NCBI GenBank assembly: GCA_027019885.1
Contig: JALUWC010000450.1
Coordinates: forward strand, 1-7,677
DNA length: 7,677 nt
Direction of reading: 5' to 3'
From: Geoglobus sp.
GTDB lineage: Archaea > Halobacteriota > Archaeoglobi > Archaeoglobales > Archaeoglobaceae
The notes beneath the pieces are model-generated. The model was not told where the DNA came from. It did no database searches and saw only the letters and a list, made by a program, of their open reading frames with translations. The first letter of the stretch is position 1. Every line of letters starts with the position of its first letter. The position numbers and the translations under genes are program-made. Shown here piece by piece: positions 6,183-7,677 of the stretch.

Positions 6183-6661
6183 CGAGGCTCATAAGTTTTG
6201 TTGGAACATCTGACAGCGGTAAGACGACGATTCTCACAAAAATCATTCCGAAACTTATTGAAAAGGGCATAAAGGTTGCTGTGATCAAGCATCATGCCCA
6301 TGGAGACTTTGAAATTGACAGGGAAGGGAAAGATTCATGGAAGCTCTACAACAGCGGTGCAGATGTGATTATCTCTTCCCCCGTAAAAATGGCCTTCATA
6401 AGGAGATCTGGGAAGGACAGCCTTGACTGGATTTTTGAGAAGTATCTAAAGGAAGATTACCACCTCGTTCTCACAGAAGGATTCAGCAGAGCAGGCAAGG
6501 ACAGAATTGTTATCCTGAACGATCCAGAAAAGCTTGAATATTTCAAGCACGGCAGAATTCTGGCTGTTGTATGTGATGAAAAGGTTGATGGCTACCCATG
6601 GTTCAGGAGGGATGAAATTGACAGGATTGCTGAGTTCATCTCCACTCTGGTGAACAGATGA
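6179..6661 (+). CDS. mobB: Molybdopterin-guanine dinucleotide biosynthesis adaptor MobB
   Basis: P-loop GTP-binding protein that assists MobA or related transferases in attaching GMP to molybdopterin. In a hyperthermophile the metal may be tungsten as well as molybdenum. The 160 residues match stand-alone MobB. It has a Walker A motif GTSDSGKTT (9-17) after the first hydrophobic strand. It also has VIKHHAHG (35-42), DREGKDSWKLYNSGAD (47-62), the region that contacts nucleotide and dimer partner in the family, and LVLTEGF (96-102), the Walker B-like strand. No MobA or MoeA domain is fused to it and none is nearby. The start ATG overlaps the fttA stop (ATGA) and there is no Shine-Dalgarno sequence, so translation probably depends on ribosomes finishing fttA. 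The stop overlaps hemD in the same way. Confidence 0.94.
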   Translation: MTRLISFVGTSDSGKTTILTKIIPKLIEKGIKVAVIKHHAHGDFEIDREGKDSWKLYNSGADVIISSPVKMAFIRRSGKDSLDWIFEKYLKEDYHLVLTEGFSRAGKDRIVILNDPEKLEYFKHGRILAVVCDEKVDGYPWFRRDEIDRIAEFISTLVNR

Positions 6662-7359
6662 GGGTAGCCATATTCAGACCATTCCAGCACTCAGAAGAGA
6701 CAGTCAGAAGGTTTGAAGAAAATGGTTTTAGGGCTGTGAATGTTCCAATGATTGGCATCTCTGTTAAGGATGTTAGTGTGAGGGATGCAGACTGCACAGT
6801 TGTCACAAGCCAGACCTCTGCCAGAATATCTGTGGAAAGAAACCTTCTGAGGGGAAAGGTTATTGCAATTGGCCCCAGAACCGCTGAAATCATTCAAAGG
6901 GCTGGAAGAGATGTTACAATGCCATCAAAATACGATTCAAAAACACTTTATAACGAATTTAGAGACGTTCTGTATGGTAAGAAGGTCAATCTGCTGAGAA
7001 GCGATAAAGGCGATCCCGTACTCTATAAGTTTTCTGAGATTTGCGATCTGCAGGAGTACATACTTTACAGCATAGAAATCCTGAAGGGCGAGGTGCAGAG
7101 GAAAATTGTAAGGGAAATACTGGAAGGAAAATTTGATGCTGTCGTTTTTACATCATCAATGATAGTGGAAGGATTCTTTTCGAATTTGATAAGCGAGACA
7201 GATTCTTCAGTGCTCGGGAAAATACCTGCGGATGTGCATGTGATTGCAATAGGCCCTCCAACTGCAAAAAAGCTGAGAAAATATGGAATTGATGCTCTCG
7301 TGCCTGCAGAGTACACGCTGGATGGCATTATGGAGTTGCTGAAAAATCTGTCAGATTAA
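6658..7359 (+). CDS. hemD: Uroporphyrinogen-III synthase HemD
   Basis: Cyclises hydroxymethylbilane with inversion of ring D to give uroporphyrinogen III, the common precursor of corrin, sirohaem, F430 and the alternative haem route. The 233 residues fit the family, which is poorly conserved in sequence and has two alpha/beta domains. Recognisable pieces are VAIFRPF at the N-terminus (3-9), VVTSQTSA (48-55), VIAIGPRTAEII (68-79), VVFTSSM (162-168) and VIAIGPPTAKKLRKYGI (195-211), the last being the most typical HemD signature. The two IAIGP(R/P)TA segments occupy different domains, one in each half. ATG 6658 overlaps the mobB stop (ATGA), with GGTGA at 6649-6653 as a likely ribosome site. It is the last gene of the psmB operon and supplies the substrate for the corrin pathway encoded upstream, though apparently from a separate promoter. 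Confidence 0.93.
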   Translation: MRVAIFRPFQHSEETVRRFEENGFRAVNVPMIGISVKDVSVRDADCTVVTSQTSARISVERNLLRGKVIAIGPRTAEIIQRAGRDVTMPSKYDSKTLYNEFRDVLYGKKVNLLRSDKGDPVLYKFSEICDLQEYILYSIEILKGEVQRKIVREILEGKFDAVVFTSSMIVEGFFSNLISETDSSVLGKIPADVHVIAIGPPTAKKLRKYGIDALVPAEYTLDGIMELLKNLSD

Positions 7360-7378
7360 GATCTACAGACTGATTGGC

Positions 7379-7437
7379 TGAGAGTCATGCAATTTTATAC
7401 TGGTTTTAGATATCTGAAAACAGATTTTAGACTCTCA
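7379..7437 (+). repeat. Nested inverted repeats downstream of hemD
   Basis: An outer 8-bp inverted repeat, TGAGAGTC (7379-7386) and GACTCTCA (7430-7437), encloses a 24-base near-palindrome at 7400-7423. The palindrome is centred on AGATATCT (7408-7415). Ten of its twelve pairs are Watson-Crick, one is G-T (7407/7416) and one is mismatched (7403/7420). TTTTAGA occurs twice in the same orientation, at 7404-7410 and 7425-7431, 21 bases apart. The element could be a terminator structure at the end of the hemD mRNA or a protein-binding dyad; the sequence alone does not decide. Confidence 0.55.
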
Positions 7438-7444
7438 AACTGTC

Positions 7445-7461
7445 CTGTCTGTTTCTTTATC
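7445..7461 (+). terminator. Pyrimidine-rich tract, possible terminator of the hemD transcript
   Basis: CTGTCTGTTTCTTTATC lies about 85 bases after the hemD stop and just downstream of the nested inverted repeats. Archaeal termination commonly uses U-rich tracts without a required hairpin. Here the tract is interrupted and has no run longer than three T, so the call is weak. Confidence 0.25.
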
Positions 7462-7491
7462 AGCATAATTCTGAGCCTTCAGTCATCGAGG

Positions 7492-7510
7492 TGCAAAGAC
7501 CTTAAATATT
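7492..7510 (+). promoter_or_regulatory. BRE/TATA promoter of pyrB, predicted leaderless start
   Basis: A purine-rich BRE-like GCAAAGAC (7493-7500) precedes CTTAAATATT (7501-7510), a near-consensus archaeal TATA box. Its centre is about 26 bases before the A of the pyrB ATG at 7531, the normal distance from TATA to the transcription start. No Shine-Dalgarno sequence lies before the ATG. Both facts point to an mRNA with little or no 5' leader. Confidence 0.7.
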
Positions 7511-7530
7511 AATTCCGCAATAACATATTG

Positions 7531-7677
7531 ATGTCCAGATTCAGGCATCTCATATCCATTGATGATCTGTCTAAGGAGGACATTGAGCACATTCTGAAAA
7601 AGGCTGATGACTTTCTTGATGCCGCGATGGGGAAAAAAAGCCTCAGAATCCTTGAGGGGAAAATCCTCGCAAATCTG
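7531..7677 (+). CDS. pyrB: Aspartate carbamoyltransferase catalytic subunit PyrB (3' partial)
   Basis: Catalyses the condensation of carbamoyl phosphate and aspartate to N-carbamoylaspartate, the committed step of pyrimidine synthesis, as a catalytic trimer in the cytosol. The first 49 residues are present. MSRFRHLISIDDLSKEDIEH and the following LEGKILANL match the N-terminus of archaeal PyrB; the carbamoyl-phosphate motif (usually FxEPSTRT) would fall just past the window edge. An ornithine carbamoyltransferase also begins with a similar helix and GK-hA-L motif, but RHLISIDDL is characteristic of PyrB. The start ATG 7531 lacks a ribosome site and sits at the predicted transcription start. 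A pyrI regulatory-subunit gene often follows in archaea but cannot be seen here. Confidence 0.92.
   Translation, partial: MSRFRHLISIDDLSKEDIEHILKKADDFLDAAMGKKSLRILEGKILANL

Noticed and set aside
7360..7530. Possible C/D-box sRNA or small protein gene in the hemD-pyrB gap
   Set aside because: Several CTGA (D-box-like) words occur but no matching RTGATGA C box. No open frame with a start and ribosome site was seen on either strand.

Overview
The window is archaeal chromosomal DNA, most likely from a hyperthermophilic euryarchaeon of the Archaeoglobales. The archaeal assignment rests on a 20S proteasome beta subunit, the KH / metallo-beta-lactamase / beta-CASP factor FttA (aCPSF1), BRE/TATA-type promoters, TTG starts with GGAGG-type ribosome sites, and a probably leaderless pyrB. 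The order-level placement is an impression from how PsmB, CbiH and the others read and was not tested by a search. All genes are on the + strand and tightly packed. There are no mobile elements, tRNAs, rRNAs or CRISPR arrays.

Region 1 (1-3478) is a cobalamin (anaerobic, cobalt-early corrin) operon: cbiF (5' end outside the window), cbiG, cbiH, cbiC, cbiD. The genes overlap by 1 to about 17 bases, so translation is probably coupled. Together they cover C11 methylation, ring contraction and C17 methylation, loss of the two-carbon fragment, C1 methylation and the final C11-to-C12 methyl shift. Two oddities sit here. CbiG seems to start at an ATA codon with a good Shine-Dalgarno sequence. CbiC has isoleucine where the family's catalytic histidine is expected.

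Region 2 (3479-7359) starts with a 124-base intergenic stretch holding a promoter, two abutting 8-bp palindromes just upstream of it, and a hairpin next to the psmB ribosome site. It continues as an apparent operon psmB - fttA - mobB - hemD. The last two junctions are ATGA overlaps, while psmB and fttA are 21 bases apart with a T6 run between them. The operon joins protein degradation, transcription termination, molybdopterin (or tungstopterin) cofactor maturation and uroporphyrinogen-III synthesis. HemD makes the precursor of the corrin that region 1 modifies.

Region 3 (7360-7677) is a 171-base gap with nested inverted repeats, a pyrimidine-rich tract that may end the hemD transcript, and a clear BRE/TATA element. 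The element's spacing predicts transcription starting at or within a few bases of the pyrB ATG. pyrB (aspartate carbamoyltransferase) runs off the right edge.

No wholly new system was found. The points most worth following are the CbiC active-site substitution, the ATA start of cbiG, and the structured regulatory DNA upstream of psmB and pyrB.
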